Below are positions 56,313 to 64,000 of a DNA stretch of 64,000 bases, in pieces (the stretch's first letter is position 1; each line of letters starts with the position of its first letter). Under the pieces are notes generated by a model, which was not told where the DNA came from, made no database searches, and saw nothing but the letters and a program-made list of their open reading frames with translations. The stretch is taken from positions 2,542,001 to 2,606,000 of the forward strand of contig NZ_CP050831.1 of NCBI RefSeq assembly GCF_012113595.1, read 5' to 3'. Origin of the DNA: Bacteroides faecium (lineage in GTDB: Bacteria > Bacteroidota > Bacteroidia > Bacteroidales > Bacteroidaceae). The position numbers were made by a program, and so were the translations under genes.

Positions 56313-56999
56313 ATGACAATGAGAATTGCAACTTGGAATATGCAGGGCGGAAGTCTGTTAGACGACGATGTGAAACGAACCCTATTGATGGATATGTTTA
56401 AGCGTGGAATAGACGTGGTGTGTTTGCAGGAAATGACTGAACCTTTGCCCAGCTTCCGCTTCCAGGGTGTGGGAACGGACGGAGTGAGGGTACATACTAT
56501 GGACCCGCCTGTTTCCAACCGGCGGAAAAGGGAGCCATTATACACGTGTTATTATTTCGAGTGGAGTCATGGGGGCAACAAACGGTGCAGTTTAGCTATA
56601 TATGCGATGTCATCTGTCGCTGCTTTTGGGGCTGAATCAGATATTTCTCTCAGTAACAGACCGATGCTTTGGGTGAGAATAGGCAATACTTTTATAGGTA
56701 ATGTACATCTTCCTTCGGGTTATCCACCAACGGCAGAAGCTTCTTTTGCCCACTTTAAGTCTGTGATGAATGGAATACCTGCCGGACACCGCTATGTCAT
56801 AGCAGGAGACTTTAATATGCCATTCAATTATATAGAAAAGCGTTTTCTTGATGAAAACAATTTTCACAATCCTCAGGTAGCAACCCATCAAGGCGGTAAT
56901 ACGCTGGATTATGTCTATTTTCAGGGAGACGTGGGGGATATAAGATATACACCTGGCTATTATTCAGACCATCGGGCTTTTGAATGTATGATATTATAA
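56313..56999 (+). CDS. CdtB-like endonuclease/exonuclease/phosphatase family protein
   Basis: A 228-residue EEP-fold protein. Motifs are IATWNMQGG (metal-binding Asn), VCLQE (catalytic Glu), GNVHLPSG, AGDFNMPF (Asp and Asn), LDYVYF and SDH (catalytic His) at the end. The WNMQG start is close to CdtB of cytolethal distending toxins. No signal peptide. Located after the MACPF gene, suggesting a nuclease-plus-pore pair (inference). It could also be an intracellular phosphatase. Confidence 0.75.
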   Translation: MTMRIATWNMQGGSLLDDDVKRTLLMDMFKRGIDVVCLQEMTEPLPSFRFQGVGTDGVRVHTMDPPVSNRRKREPLYTCYYFEWSHGGNKRCSLAIYAMSSVAAFGAESDISLSNRPMLWVRIGNTFIGNVHLPSGYPPTAEASFAHFKSVMNGIPAGHRYVIAGDFNMPFNYIEKRFLDENNFHNPQVATHQGGNTLDYVYFQGDVGDIRYTPGYYSDHRAFECMIL

Positions 57000-57027
57000 A
57001 GAACTCTGACAAACAATAACCAACAAC

Positions 57028-57816
57028 ATGGGAGTAACCATTGACATAGACAGGATGATAGAAATCTGTTTCGCCGTACAGTTCTTCATTTACGGCTACA
57101 TGGCATTCTTTCTCTATCCTTACAACGACTACGGCGTGGTACCGCATATGAAACATGCCGGTAGTAAAAGTTACCTCCGTAGTCGTCGTGTGCTGGCGGT
57201 GGTTTACATTCTCCTTGGTATTGCCGCCCTGTCTGGGTTGTGGCCAGCATCACCCGCTGACGGCAGAGTGGGTGATAGCTGGGCGTCGCCTTTGGTCCCG
57301 GCTTGTCTGACGCTGTTCTTCATGGCACATGCCGGGATGCTGCTGGGATTATGCGATGCCGCCATTAGTAACCGGAAAAATTGCCTGCTCTGTTTGCTGC
57401 CTCTGACCATGCTGTGCGCCCTCTACGCGGTGTTCCCGGCATGGGGTGAAGCGGTTTCCGTGCTCCAGTCTGTTCATTTGGTGGCACTCATCGGCTGGTA
57501 CACACCGCTGTTCTACAAAGAATACGACAATCTGAATCGTTGCTGCTGGGATGCTGTGAACCAAACGCCTGACGACATAGCTTCCGACTACGATTGCCTG
57601 CCCAAATCTATGCCGTGGATAAACTGCCTCTACAAAGGACTGCTCATCATCACTCTACTTGCATTATTGGCACACTTCCTGCCCTATGGTTGGACTACAT
57701 ATGTGGCGGCAGTGCTCTTTATCGGTTATCTCTTCTGGTTTTTCTACTGGGTGTTCCAACGCTTTCCCTGGTTCGCCCGTTCACTATTTTATTATATGAA
57801 TGAGGAAGAGGGATGA
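57028..57816 (+). CDS. Polytopic membrane protein related to the AraC-type sensor
   Basis: A 262-residue protein with about seven transmembrane helices. Overall layout and the segment YYKEYDNLNRCCWDAV-like, followed by a second group of helices, resemble the membrane half of the regulator at 41428-42627, but the DNA-binding domain is absent. It may be a sensor or modulator of that regulator. Ends in TGA used as a normal stop, overlapping the next small ORF. Confidence 0.65.
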   Translation: MGVTIDIDRMIEICFAVQFFIYGYMAFFLYPYNDYGVVPHMKHAGSKSYLRSRRVLAVVYILLGIAALSGLWPASPADGRVGDSWASPLVPACLTLFFMAHAGMLLGLCDAAISNRKNCLLCLLPLTMLCALYAVFPAWGEAVSVLQSVHLVALIGWYTPLFYKEYDNLNRCCWDAVNQTPDDIASDYDCLPKSMPWINCLYKGLLIITLLALLAHFLPYGWTTYVAAVLFIGYLFWFFYWVFQRFPWFARSLFYYMNEEEG

Positions 57817-57899
57817 TTGAAAAAGTGACGACAGGAATATATCACAATTTAGAAGAACTAAAGGATATAATACAAAAAATCAATAAAAACACTTACTGA
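57813..57899 (+). CDS. Small ORF (28 residues)
   Basis: Starts within the stop of the preceding gene (ATGA overlap) and encodes a charged helical peptide, MIEKVTTGIYHNLEELKD and a Lys/Asn-rich end, terminated by TGA. The overlap suggests coupled translation. No function can be proposed. Confidence 0.35.
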   Translation: MIEKVTTGIYHNLEELKDIIQKINKNTY

Positions 57900-57930
57900 T
57901 AGGGGATGTTCAGACAATCCGAATTACACT

Positions 57931-60306
57931 ATGATGAAAGCAACAAAACAATCTCAAACAAAGCATTCTTCTTTTGCACTTCAGTTGAAAATCATTGCCG
58001 GATATGTATTACTGCTCACTTTATTCGGTATTATCATCTTTCTGGTATGGCTGGAACACCGGAAAATGGAAGCATTAAACAGTGGTGAATTGCTTATTAA
58101 CCAGAAAAGAGAGACCGTTAATCGGACTTTTGAAAAACTACTTGATTACTCCTTCTCCGACGACTTTTTGCTGTTAAGAGACAATGATAAATTCGACGAG
58201 TACCAGATGAAGCGTAAAGTGGCAACCAATACTTTGAACGAATTGAAGCAATATTATTCCACTGACCTCCAGCGTTCACAAATAGACAAAATATCTTCAC
58301 TGTTATTGGAAAAGGAAACGCTGCTACTCGGAGTAATGAATACCCTTTCAGAACTATCGCGGACGGACAGCCTGTTGCAACAGAAAATACCCATTATCGC
58401 CTCACAAACATGGATACTGAAACAACCGAAAACATCCGGGACAGAGAAGCAAAAAAGAAGAGGTTTGCTCGGACTATTCAAAAAGAAAGACGAAAAATCT
58501 GCTTATGCACGCCAAAGGGAAAAACAAGAAAAACAGGAACAACCACCTGTGTTCCGGCAAACAACCGAAAAGCTATATTCCCTGCAAAAAGAGATGCACG
58601 AACAATATATGGATTACTGGAACAAGCTGGAAGCTTATTCAGACAGCTTGCAATGGCGTAATACGGAACTGAACTCGCAGATAAGCAGACTTATTTGCGA
58701 GTTTGAACAGATGGCAGTCATGCAAACAGAAAAAGATACACAGAAGATAACCGGTTTAAGGGAACAATCTTTCCGTATCATTCTATTCATAGCTGCTACC
58801 GCTATTCTGCTGATAGTGGTATTTTACATCTTTATATATCATGACATCAGTAAAAGACTGGAATACCGGAAAAGACTGGAGGCATCCGACCTCCGGAATC
58901 GTGAACTACTTTCCGCACGCCGGAACCTTATACTAACGGTAAGCCATGACCTGCGTGCACCACTCGGTACCATCAGGGAATATGCAGAACTATTGCAAGA
59001 GGAAAAAAATGTGGAACGAAGCAAAGGATATGCAGTGAATATCCTGCGTGCTTCGCACCACGTTATCGGACTGGCGAACAACCTGCTGTATTATTACAGA
59101 CTTGAAGCGGAAAAGGTACAACCGGAAAAGGAAATCTTTCATCCGGGACGGACGATTGAAGATACTGCCCGCTCGTTTCTGCCGATAGCGGAAAAAAAAG
59201 GGGTGGCCTTGACAACGGAAGTGACGGACCTGGACGTACTTGTCGAGGGAGATAGCGGGAGGTTGGTGCAAATACTCAACAACCTGCTCTCGAATGCTGT
59301 AAAGTTTACCCGTACCGGATATATACATGTTGGCGCACAATACCGGGATGGAAAGTTATCCTTCTTCGTTAGAGATACGGGTATAGGTATCGACAAAGAA
59401 AAGCAGGAACAGATATTCACCGCTTTTGAACGGGGCGAAGCGCCGGATGCGGAACAAGGCTTCGGACTGGGACTGGCGATAACCCATAAGTTGGTAACAT
59501 TGCTGGAGGGAACTATCCACGTGCAAAGCACACCGGGGCATGGCAGTACCTTTGAAGTATGTCTTCCTATGCCTGAAACGGACGGAAAAACGGATTCGAT
59601 AAAGAGTCTCCCGGAATATGGCGCACTTTCAGGAATGAGGGTACTGGCCATAGATGATGACCGGATGCAACTGGATGTAACCAGAAAAATGTATGCACGT
59701 TACGGAGTGGAATGTGACTGCTGCCAGAATATTAGCGAATTGGTGGAAGCGTTACGCCGTAACCGTTATGACATCGTACTGACGGATATGCGGATGCCGG
59801 ATATGGACGGATACGGAGTGCTGGCCTTACTTCGGGGCAGCAACCTCGGACAGACAGGAACGCTTCCCGTACTGGCTGTAACCGCACAGGCGGATAAAAA
59901 GCCGAAGTATTTCAAAGACGCAGGCTTTGCGGGTTGCCTGCACAAGCCTTTCTCGCCGGAAGAATTATTATCGGTTACCTCACAGATAGACAGAACTGAT
60001 TTTACAGCTATTATGGTAGGTGAGGAAAATACGGGGGAACTGCTGGATATGTTCATTGAGGATACAGAAAGGGAACTCACTGGAATGCGGGATGCGCTGG
60101 AAACGGAAGATTATGAACAGTTGGGACGCATCATACACAAAGCGGCTCCGCTATGGGGCATGATACGTATCAATGTCTCCTTACGTGAACTGGAAGAATT
60201 GGCTTCATTTTCTCCCGAGAAATGGAGCCGGGAATTGGACGGACGGATAAAAAAGCTGATTAAGGCGGTGGAACAAGCTGTGAAAAAAGCAAAAGGATTA
60301 AAGTGA
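57931..60306 (+). CDS. rteA: RteA hybrid sensor histidine kinase
   Basis: A hybrid kinase of about 791 residues. An N-terminal transmembrane helix (IIAGYVLLLTLFGIIIFLVWL), a sensor region and a second helix (IILFIAATAILLIVVFYIFIY) are followed by HisKA with SHDLRAPLG (His339), HATPase (NLLSNAVKF, DTGIGI, GFGLGLAI), a receiver domain (Asp619 in LTDMRMPDMDG) and an HPt-like segment with IIHKAAPLWG. It matches RteA of CTnDOT-type elements, which with RteB controls excision and transfer in response to tetracycline or other cues. Ends in TGA used as a stop, 7 bases before rteB. Confidence 0.88.
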   Translation: MMKATKQSQTKHSSFALQLKIIAGYVLLLTLFGIIIFLVWLEHRKMEALNSGELLINQKRETVNRTFEKLLDYSFSDDFLLLRDNDKFDEYQMKRKVATNTLNELKQYYSTDLQRSQIDKISSLLLEKETLLLGVMNTLSELSRTDSLLQQKIPIIASQTWILKQPKTSGTEKQKRRGLLGLFKKKDEKSAYARQREKQEKQEQPPVFRQTTEKLYSLQKEMHEQYMDYWNKLEAYSDSLQWRNTELNSQISRLICEFEQMAVMQTEKDTQKITGLREQSFRIILFIAATAILLIVVFYIFIYHDISKRLEYRKRLEASDLRNRELLSARRNLILTVSHDLRAPLGTIREYAELLQEEKNVERSKGYAVNILRASHHVIGLANNLLYYYRLEAEKVQPEKEIFHPGRTIEDTARSFLPIAEKKGVALTTEVTDLDVLVEGDSGRLVQILNNLLSNAVKFTRTGYIHVGAQYRDGKLSFFVRDTGIGIDKEKQEQIFTAFERGEAPDAEQGFGLGLAITHKLVTLLEGTIHVQSTPGHGSTFEVCLPMPETDGKTDSIKSLPEYGALSGMRVLAIDDDRMQLDVTRKMYARYGVECDCCQNISELVEALRRNRYDIVLTDMRMPDMDGYGVLALLRGSNLGQTGTLPVLAVTAQADKKPKYFKDAGFAGCLHKPFSPEELLSVTSQIDRTDFTAIMVGEENTGELLDMFIEDTERELTGMRDALETEDYEQLGRIIHKAAPLWGMIRINVSLRELEELASFSPEKWSRELDGRIKKLIKAVEQAVKKAKGLK

Positions 60307-60313
60307 AAAACGG

Positions 60314-61612
60314 ATGAAAGCCATATTGATAGTAGAGGATGACCGGATATATGCACGTACTACAGCCAACTGGCTGGTGAAAAACGGCATGAATGCCCGT
60401 TACGTGCTGTCGGTTGATACCGCAAAAGATTTTTTAAGTAATAATGAGGTGGATTTGGTCTTGTCTGATTTTCGCCTTGGTGATAGTAGTGGTGTGGAAC
60501 TGCTCGAATGGATGAAGACACATGGTTACAGTATGCCTTTTCTTATCATGACAGGATACGGGGATATACCCGGTGCCGTAGAAGCCGTGAAGAAAGGGGC
60601 TGACAATTATCTGCCTAAACCCGTACAGACAGAAAAAGTGATAGGCATCATCCGTGAACTATTGGGCCGCAGGGAGACAAGGGAAAGACCGGAACAGGCT
60701 TTCTACGTCTGCAAAAGTCCGTTGGCAGTGAAACTTCGGGAAATAGTGCGTTTGGTGGCTCCCGCCGATGGCCTGTCCATAATGATACGCGGCGCATCGG
60801 GTACGGGTAAAGAATGGGTGGCACGACAGATACATTCACTCGGAAAACGTTCAGATGCTCCTTTTGTAGCGGTGGATTGTGGCGCGTTACCACGGGAATT
60901 GGCTGCATCGGAACTGTTCGGGTATAAAAAGGGAACCTTTACGGGGGCGACAGAGGACAGGGCCGGTATGTTTGCTGCTGCCAATCACGGGACACTATTT
61001 CTGGATGAGGTAGGCAATTTGAGCATGGAAACACAGGTGTTACTATTACGCGCTTTGCAGGAGAAACGTTACAGACCCGTAGGCGGAAAGGAAGAGATAC
61101 AGGCGGACATACGGTTGTTGGCAGCGACCAATGAAGATTTGGAACGGGCGATAAGCGACGGCCGGTTCAGGGAAGACTTGTTCCACCGATTGAACGAGTT
61201 TCCGCTTTATGTTCCGCTGTTGAAGGATTGTGAAGAGGATATTATCCCGTTGGCCGGATTTTTCCTTTCTTATGCAAATGGGGAACTGTCAAAAGATATA
61301 AAAGGGTTTGACCGGGATGTAAAGAAAGCATTCAAGGCTTATTCATGGCCGGGAAATATCCGCGAATTAAAAAGCGTGGTAAGACGTGCGTGTGTTCTGG
61401 CCGGAGAAGATTGGATTACTCTCAAAGACATCAGCCTTCCGGTGGATGTAAAACCGTCGGATGATTACAGGTTGGATATGGAACGAACGGAATGGGAAGC
61501 GATTGTGAAAGCGCTGGAAATTACAGGTAATGACCGGAAAGCGGCCGCACGGCTGCTGGGCATATCCCGAAGCACACTTTATTTAAAACTGAAAAAATAC
61601 GGCTTAATCTGA
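60314..61612 (+). CDS. rteB: RteB sigma-54-dependent response regulator
   Basis: A 432-residue NtrC-type regulator. The receiver domain has Asp52 in LVLSDFRLG. The AAA+ domain has Walker A GASGTGKE (about residues 160-167) and GTFTGA, a variant of the GAFTGA loop that contacts sigma-54. A Fis-type helix-turn-helix at the end (DRKAAARLLGISRSTLYLKL) binds DNA. It follows rteA directly. In CTnDOT, RteB activates rteC. Ends in TGA; reading it as Trp would add about 16 residues. Confidence 0.9.
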   Translation: MKAILIVEDDRIYARTTANWLVKNGMNARYVLSVDTAKDFLSNNEVDLVLSDFRLGDSSGVELLEWMKTHGYSMPFLIMTGYGDIPGAVEAVKKGADNYLPKPVQTEKVIGIIRELLGRRETRERPEQAFYVCKSPLAVKLREIVRLVAPADGLSIMIRGASGTGKEWVARQIHSLGKRSDAPFVAVDCGALPRELAASELFGYKKGTFTGATEDRAGMFAAANHGTLFLDEVGNLSMETQVLLLRALQEKRYRPVGGKEEIQADIRLLAATNEDLERAISDGRFREDLFHRLNEFPLYVPLLKDCEEDIIPLAGFFLSYANGELSKDIKGFDRDVKKAFKAYSWPGNIRELKSVVRRACVLAGEDWITLKDISLPVDVKPSDDYRLDMERTEWEAIVKALEITGNDRKAAARLLGISRSTLYLKLKKYGLI

Positions 61613-61730
61613 ATATGTCCGGAAATGTGGACACATAGTGTTTTAATATAGATAATAAATACAGACACATACTTTGGAGATAAGATTATAATATTCTTGT
61701 TTTCAGTGTATTAAATCAACCATTATTCAA

Positions 61731-61746
61731 TGGCATATCACTTGTT
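61731..61746 (+). promoter_or_regulatory. Candidate sigma-54 promoter of rteC
   Basis: TGGCATATCACTTGTT matches the -24/-12 consensus TGGCAC-N5-TTGCA in all but the final bases (TTGT for TTGC), 64 bases before rteC. RteB is a sigma-54 activator, so the pairing is expected. The region 61613-61809 has no gene. Confidence 0.6.
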
Positions 61747-61809
61747 CTTTATGGTTATGACAATTGACGGCAAAGACCGGAATAGTTTTAAACTTTAAAT
61801 TTCAATATC

Positions 61810-62439
61810 ATGAGGACACTGACCGATACACCGCTATTCGACATATTTACTACTTATATAGCAGATTCAGAACTTCTATCGGAACGGTTACCTGCCGCCT
61901 ATGAAGATTTTGTAAACCTGCTTGCCGAACTTCCACAGGATGAGGATAGAATGCGACAATTACGACGGTTAAATTACACAAGGATAGAACTTTCTTTTAT
62001 ACAGCAATCCTACAACAATTTAAAGGAAGGTCGGCATATACTGTATGATGTGTTTGTCGGCAAGGCTCTTTCCTTATTGGATGCAGAGATAGACATGGTA
62101 AAAGATTATTTCCGTCATCATGCAGATAATGCCAGTATGAAAATGGAAGTTCAGACACACGGCGGCAAACAGAGAAGCGCATTACACTGGAATGGTACGG
62201 ATAATGACCTGATAGAACTGGTTGCCGCATTGATGGCTGCCGGAGTTGTGGACAGTGTGGAAGGGAAGAAACTTACCATTGTAGATGTTATCAGAGTATT
62301 TGAGGATGCTTTTAATCTGAAAATAAATGCCTTATACACCAAACGCGGTAAGGTGTTTGACCGCTGTACGGCTTCTACTCCTTTCATCGACTCAATTCGC
62401 AAAAGCTATATTAGGATGCTGGACGAACGGCTGGCGTAA
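61810..62439 (+). CDS. rteC: RteC family regulator
   Basis: A 209-residue protein with the RteC C-terminal pattern: LHWNGTDNDLIELVAALMAAGVV, then IVDVIRVFEDAFNLKI and a basic end. In CTnDOT, RteC activates excision genes. Located downstream of rteB behind a sigma-54-like promoter. Trp is TGG; ends in TAA. Confidence 0.82.
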   Translation: MRTLTDTPLFDIFTTYIADSELLSERLPAAYEDFVNLLAELPQDEDRMRQLRRLNYTRIELSFIQQSYNNLKEGRHILYDVFVGKALSLLDAEIDMVKDYFRHHADNASMKMEVQTHGGKQRSALHWNGTDNDLIELVAALMAAGVVDSVEGKKLTIVDVIRVFEDAFNLKINALYTKRGKVFDRCTASTPFIDSIRKSYIRMLDERLA

Positions 62440-62447
62440 AGTTTGCA

Positions 62448-62462
62448 CGCCAATAGCCGCCA
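62448..62462 (+). promoter_or_regulatory. CGCCAA-N3-CCGCCA motif, copy 3
   Basis: Reads CGCCAA TAG CCGCCA, about 90 bases upstream of the gene at 62552. Shares flanking similarity with copy 2 (21686-21700). Confidence 0.4.
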
Positions 62463-62551
62463 GTGAGCGACTTGCATGACTCCGGTGTTGCGGATTGACG
62501 GTCAAAGCGTTTTCTTTGCAGTTATAAAACTTCTGTAAACAGATCAAAGTT

Positions 62552-63904
62552 ATGGGACTACTGAAAGATTGGACAGCCCGCTGGATGGCCCGTTTGTCGG
62601 GACAGGCAGCGGAAGGGCCGGGCAGCGTGTTTATTACGCTGGACGAAAAGAAGACTCCTGTGGATATGCGCAGAGGTGATGCCACACCAGAAGCGTATGA
62701 GGAGTATATCGGAAAGATGGTGAAGAATTTCGACAAACGGGGTTACCTGCCCGGATGAACGATTCTGAAAGCAGATTTTGCGGACAAAGGGAAAATACCT
62801 TCCCGGCGGGGAGAGCTGGCGAACTGGTATTTCCACACGCTGGTTCCGGCTATCCATAAACACAAGGCGGTAACGGGAAGGCAGATCCCGCTACGGGATG
62901 CAGCCTATACGCTAAAAACGGGACTGAAACTGTTCAGCCGCCGGACATCGCCTGCGGCACTACAAAAAGACAAGCAGTATAAAGAGTTTATCCGGCATAA
63001 CGAGGCGGAAGGCTGGAACAACAAAAAACTGCCGGGCGAAAAGCAACGGGTGTATGCCGTGGCAACGGAGGAAGGCGTACTGCTCTTCTCGGACTGTGAA
63101 AAGGGTATGAAAGCGCGTAATAGCTACCTGCAACATCTGGCGGACGGATTTTTCAATATGACCAAAGGGGCGGAAACTTTGAAGCTGTATGAAATAGAGG
63201 CACCCTCCCGGCAAGTGGCGGAACTGGTGGACAACTGCATCGACAAGTTGGCGAAAAGCGACCTGCGCAGTGCCGGTACGCAACTGAATAAATCGGAGTT
63301 CAGCTTCACACCTGAGAAACTGGTGGGAAAAGAAATACTGGAAGGTGCCGTCTGTACGGACAAATATGATTTAAGACCGGATTACAACAACTTTGACCGG
63401 TTGACAAAAGACTTCAACCTGGGAATTTCACCCCGGAACTACGATGTGGCTTCACTGCTCTATATCTCCGAAAACGGATATGCCGGTCATGTGGTGGCGG
63501 ACTATTTTCATCCGTTCAGTTATGAATATGAGTTTAGGGATTTGGCGGAAAAGCTGGGTGACAGCATCAAGGCACGGCAATCGGTACCGATGTCGTCACA
63601 CGATTTCGGTTATACTGCCTTGCAGAAGGAAGCGAAGGTGGTGGCAAAGGATATTCTGCAATCGGAGTTCCATATCACGGACGGGGAGTTCAGGCCGGGG
63701 GCACGGATGAACCGGAGTGAAAAGGCGGAGACGCTTCAACTGACACCCAAACCACATTCCGAACAACCGAAGACAGGTGTATCCGCTGATACGGCTCACA
63801 AACGGGATGTTCCGGCACAGAAGCAGGATAACAGGCAGCGGCAGGCAAAACATGTAGCCTCCATTACTCCCGACAAGAAGGAAAAAAAACAACTAATCAT
63901 ATAG
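62552..63904 (+). CDS. ICE protein of unknown function, one in-frame TGA
   Basis: A 450-residue protein in one frame from MGLLKDWTARWMARL to a TAG, interrupted by TGA at codon 69 (62756-62758) in RGYLPG-[TGA]-TILKADF. Downstream segments (YLQHLADGFFNMTKGAETL, KEILEGAVCTDKYDLRPDY) are intact and coding-like. The C-terminal tail KHVASITPDKKEK resembles that of the DUF4099/3945-like gene at 8655-9944. Domain not recognised. The TGA makes this the rightmost member of the recoded set; Trp at the site is unverified. Confidence 0.65.
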
Positions 63905-63909
63905 AATTT

Positions 63910-64000
63910 ATGGAAGAGAAGAAAATGCAAGTGGCGGAAAACGGCAGTCTGTATATGACGCTGGACGCCTTTTACCGTCCTGTGTACTTAAGTATGCGGG
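63910..64000 (+). CDS. Start of a further ICE gene (runs off the window)
   Basis: Begins MEEKKMQVAENGSLYMTLDA about 6 bases after the previous stop and is open to the window end (30 codons). Too short to identify. Confidence 0.45.
   Translation, partial: MEEKKMQVAENGSLYMTLDAFYRPVYLSMR

Overview
The window comes from a Bacteroidota (Bacteroidales) genome. The evidence is the fimbrillin (Mfa-like) lipoproteins, Bacteroides-style promoters (TTTG ... TAnnTTTG), the CTnDOT-type mob/tra gene set, and RteA/RteB/RteC regulators. Almost all of it looks like one large integrative conjugative element (ICE) loaded with cargo.

Layout. 1-2.7 kb: three overlapping tyrosine recombinases (a recombinase-in-trio set). 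2.8-5.6 kb: a defence-type pair, AbiH and a dynamin-like GTPase. Near 5.83 kb this block cuts off an ICE DNA-methylase-like gene. 5.8-10 kb: ICE accessory genes (methylase-like, DUF1896, DUF4099/3945-like). 10.5-14.6 kb: a CBASS anti-phage operon (HNH-SAVED effector, CD-NTase, stand-alone E2-like protein) with a trailing lipoprotein and small genes. 14.8-16.5 kb, divergent: a sigma-like protein, a small protein and an ImmA/IrrE metallopeptidase. 17.6-21.4 kb: mobC-mobB-mobA, then a five-hairpin oriT candidate and a repeat-rich intergenic region. 22.2-35.4 kb: the transfer operon (traA, DUF3408, DUF4122, micro-ORFs, radical SAM protein, traE to traQ). 35.5-41 kb: M48 protease, a SLOG-like gene behind an attenuator-like leader, ParB-like and polyvalent proteins. 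41.4-57.9 kb: an AraC-type membrane regulator and a long operon encoding fimbrillins, an alkylsulfatase-lectin fusion, a MACPF protein, a CdtB-like nuclease and a membrane sensor-like protein. 57.9-62.4 kb: rteA, rteB, rteC. 62.5-64 kb: further ICE genes.

The most striking observation is systematic in-frame TGA in the conjugation core. Twelve otherwise intact genes (methylase-like, mobA, mobB, mobC, traA, radical SAM, traF, traG, a DUF3876 gene, traK, traM and the gene at 62.55 kb) contain 16 in-frame TGA codons between them. There are no in-frame TAA or TAG codons and no frameshifts. Many of the sites fall where I expect tryptophan in the family. None of the mob/tra genes ends in TGA, whereas cargo and regulatory genes, including rteA and rteB, do. 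Ordinary TGG codons remain in the same genes, so this is partial recoding of tryptophan or a gated readthrough system rather than a full code change.

Between the DUF4122 gene and traE lie five micro-ORFs. Each starts with nine codons of the form M-x-x-x-Y-[YF]-D-[ST]-[GS], and each has TGA at exactly codon 10, mostly within or beside a hairpin. They flank a radical SAM gene. The last one, if read through, ends just before a terminator-like hairpin in front of traE. I propose, as inference, that UGA decoding gates conjugation and that the micro-ORFs sense it. A RiPP-like precursor/radical SAM system is the alternative reading. No suppressor tRNA gene was recognised in the window.
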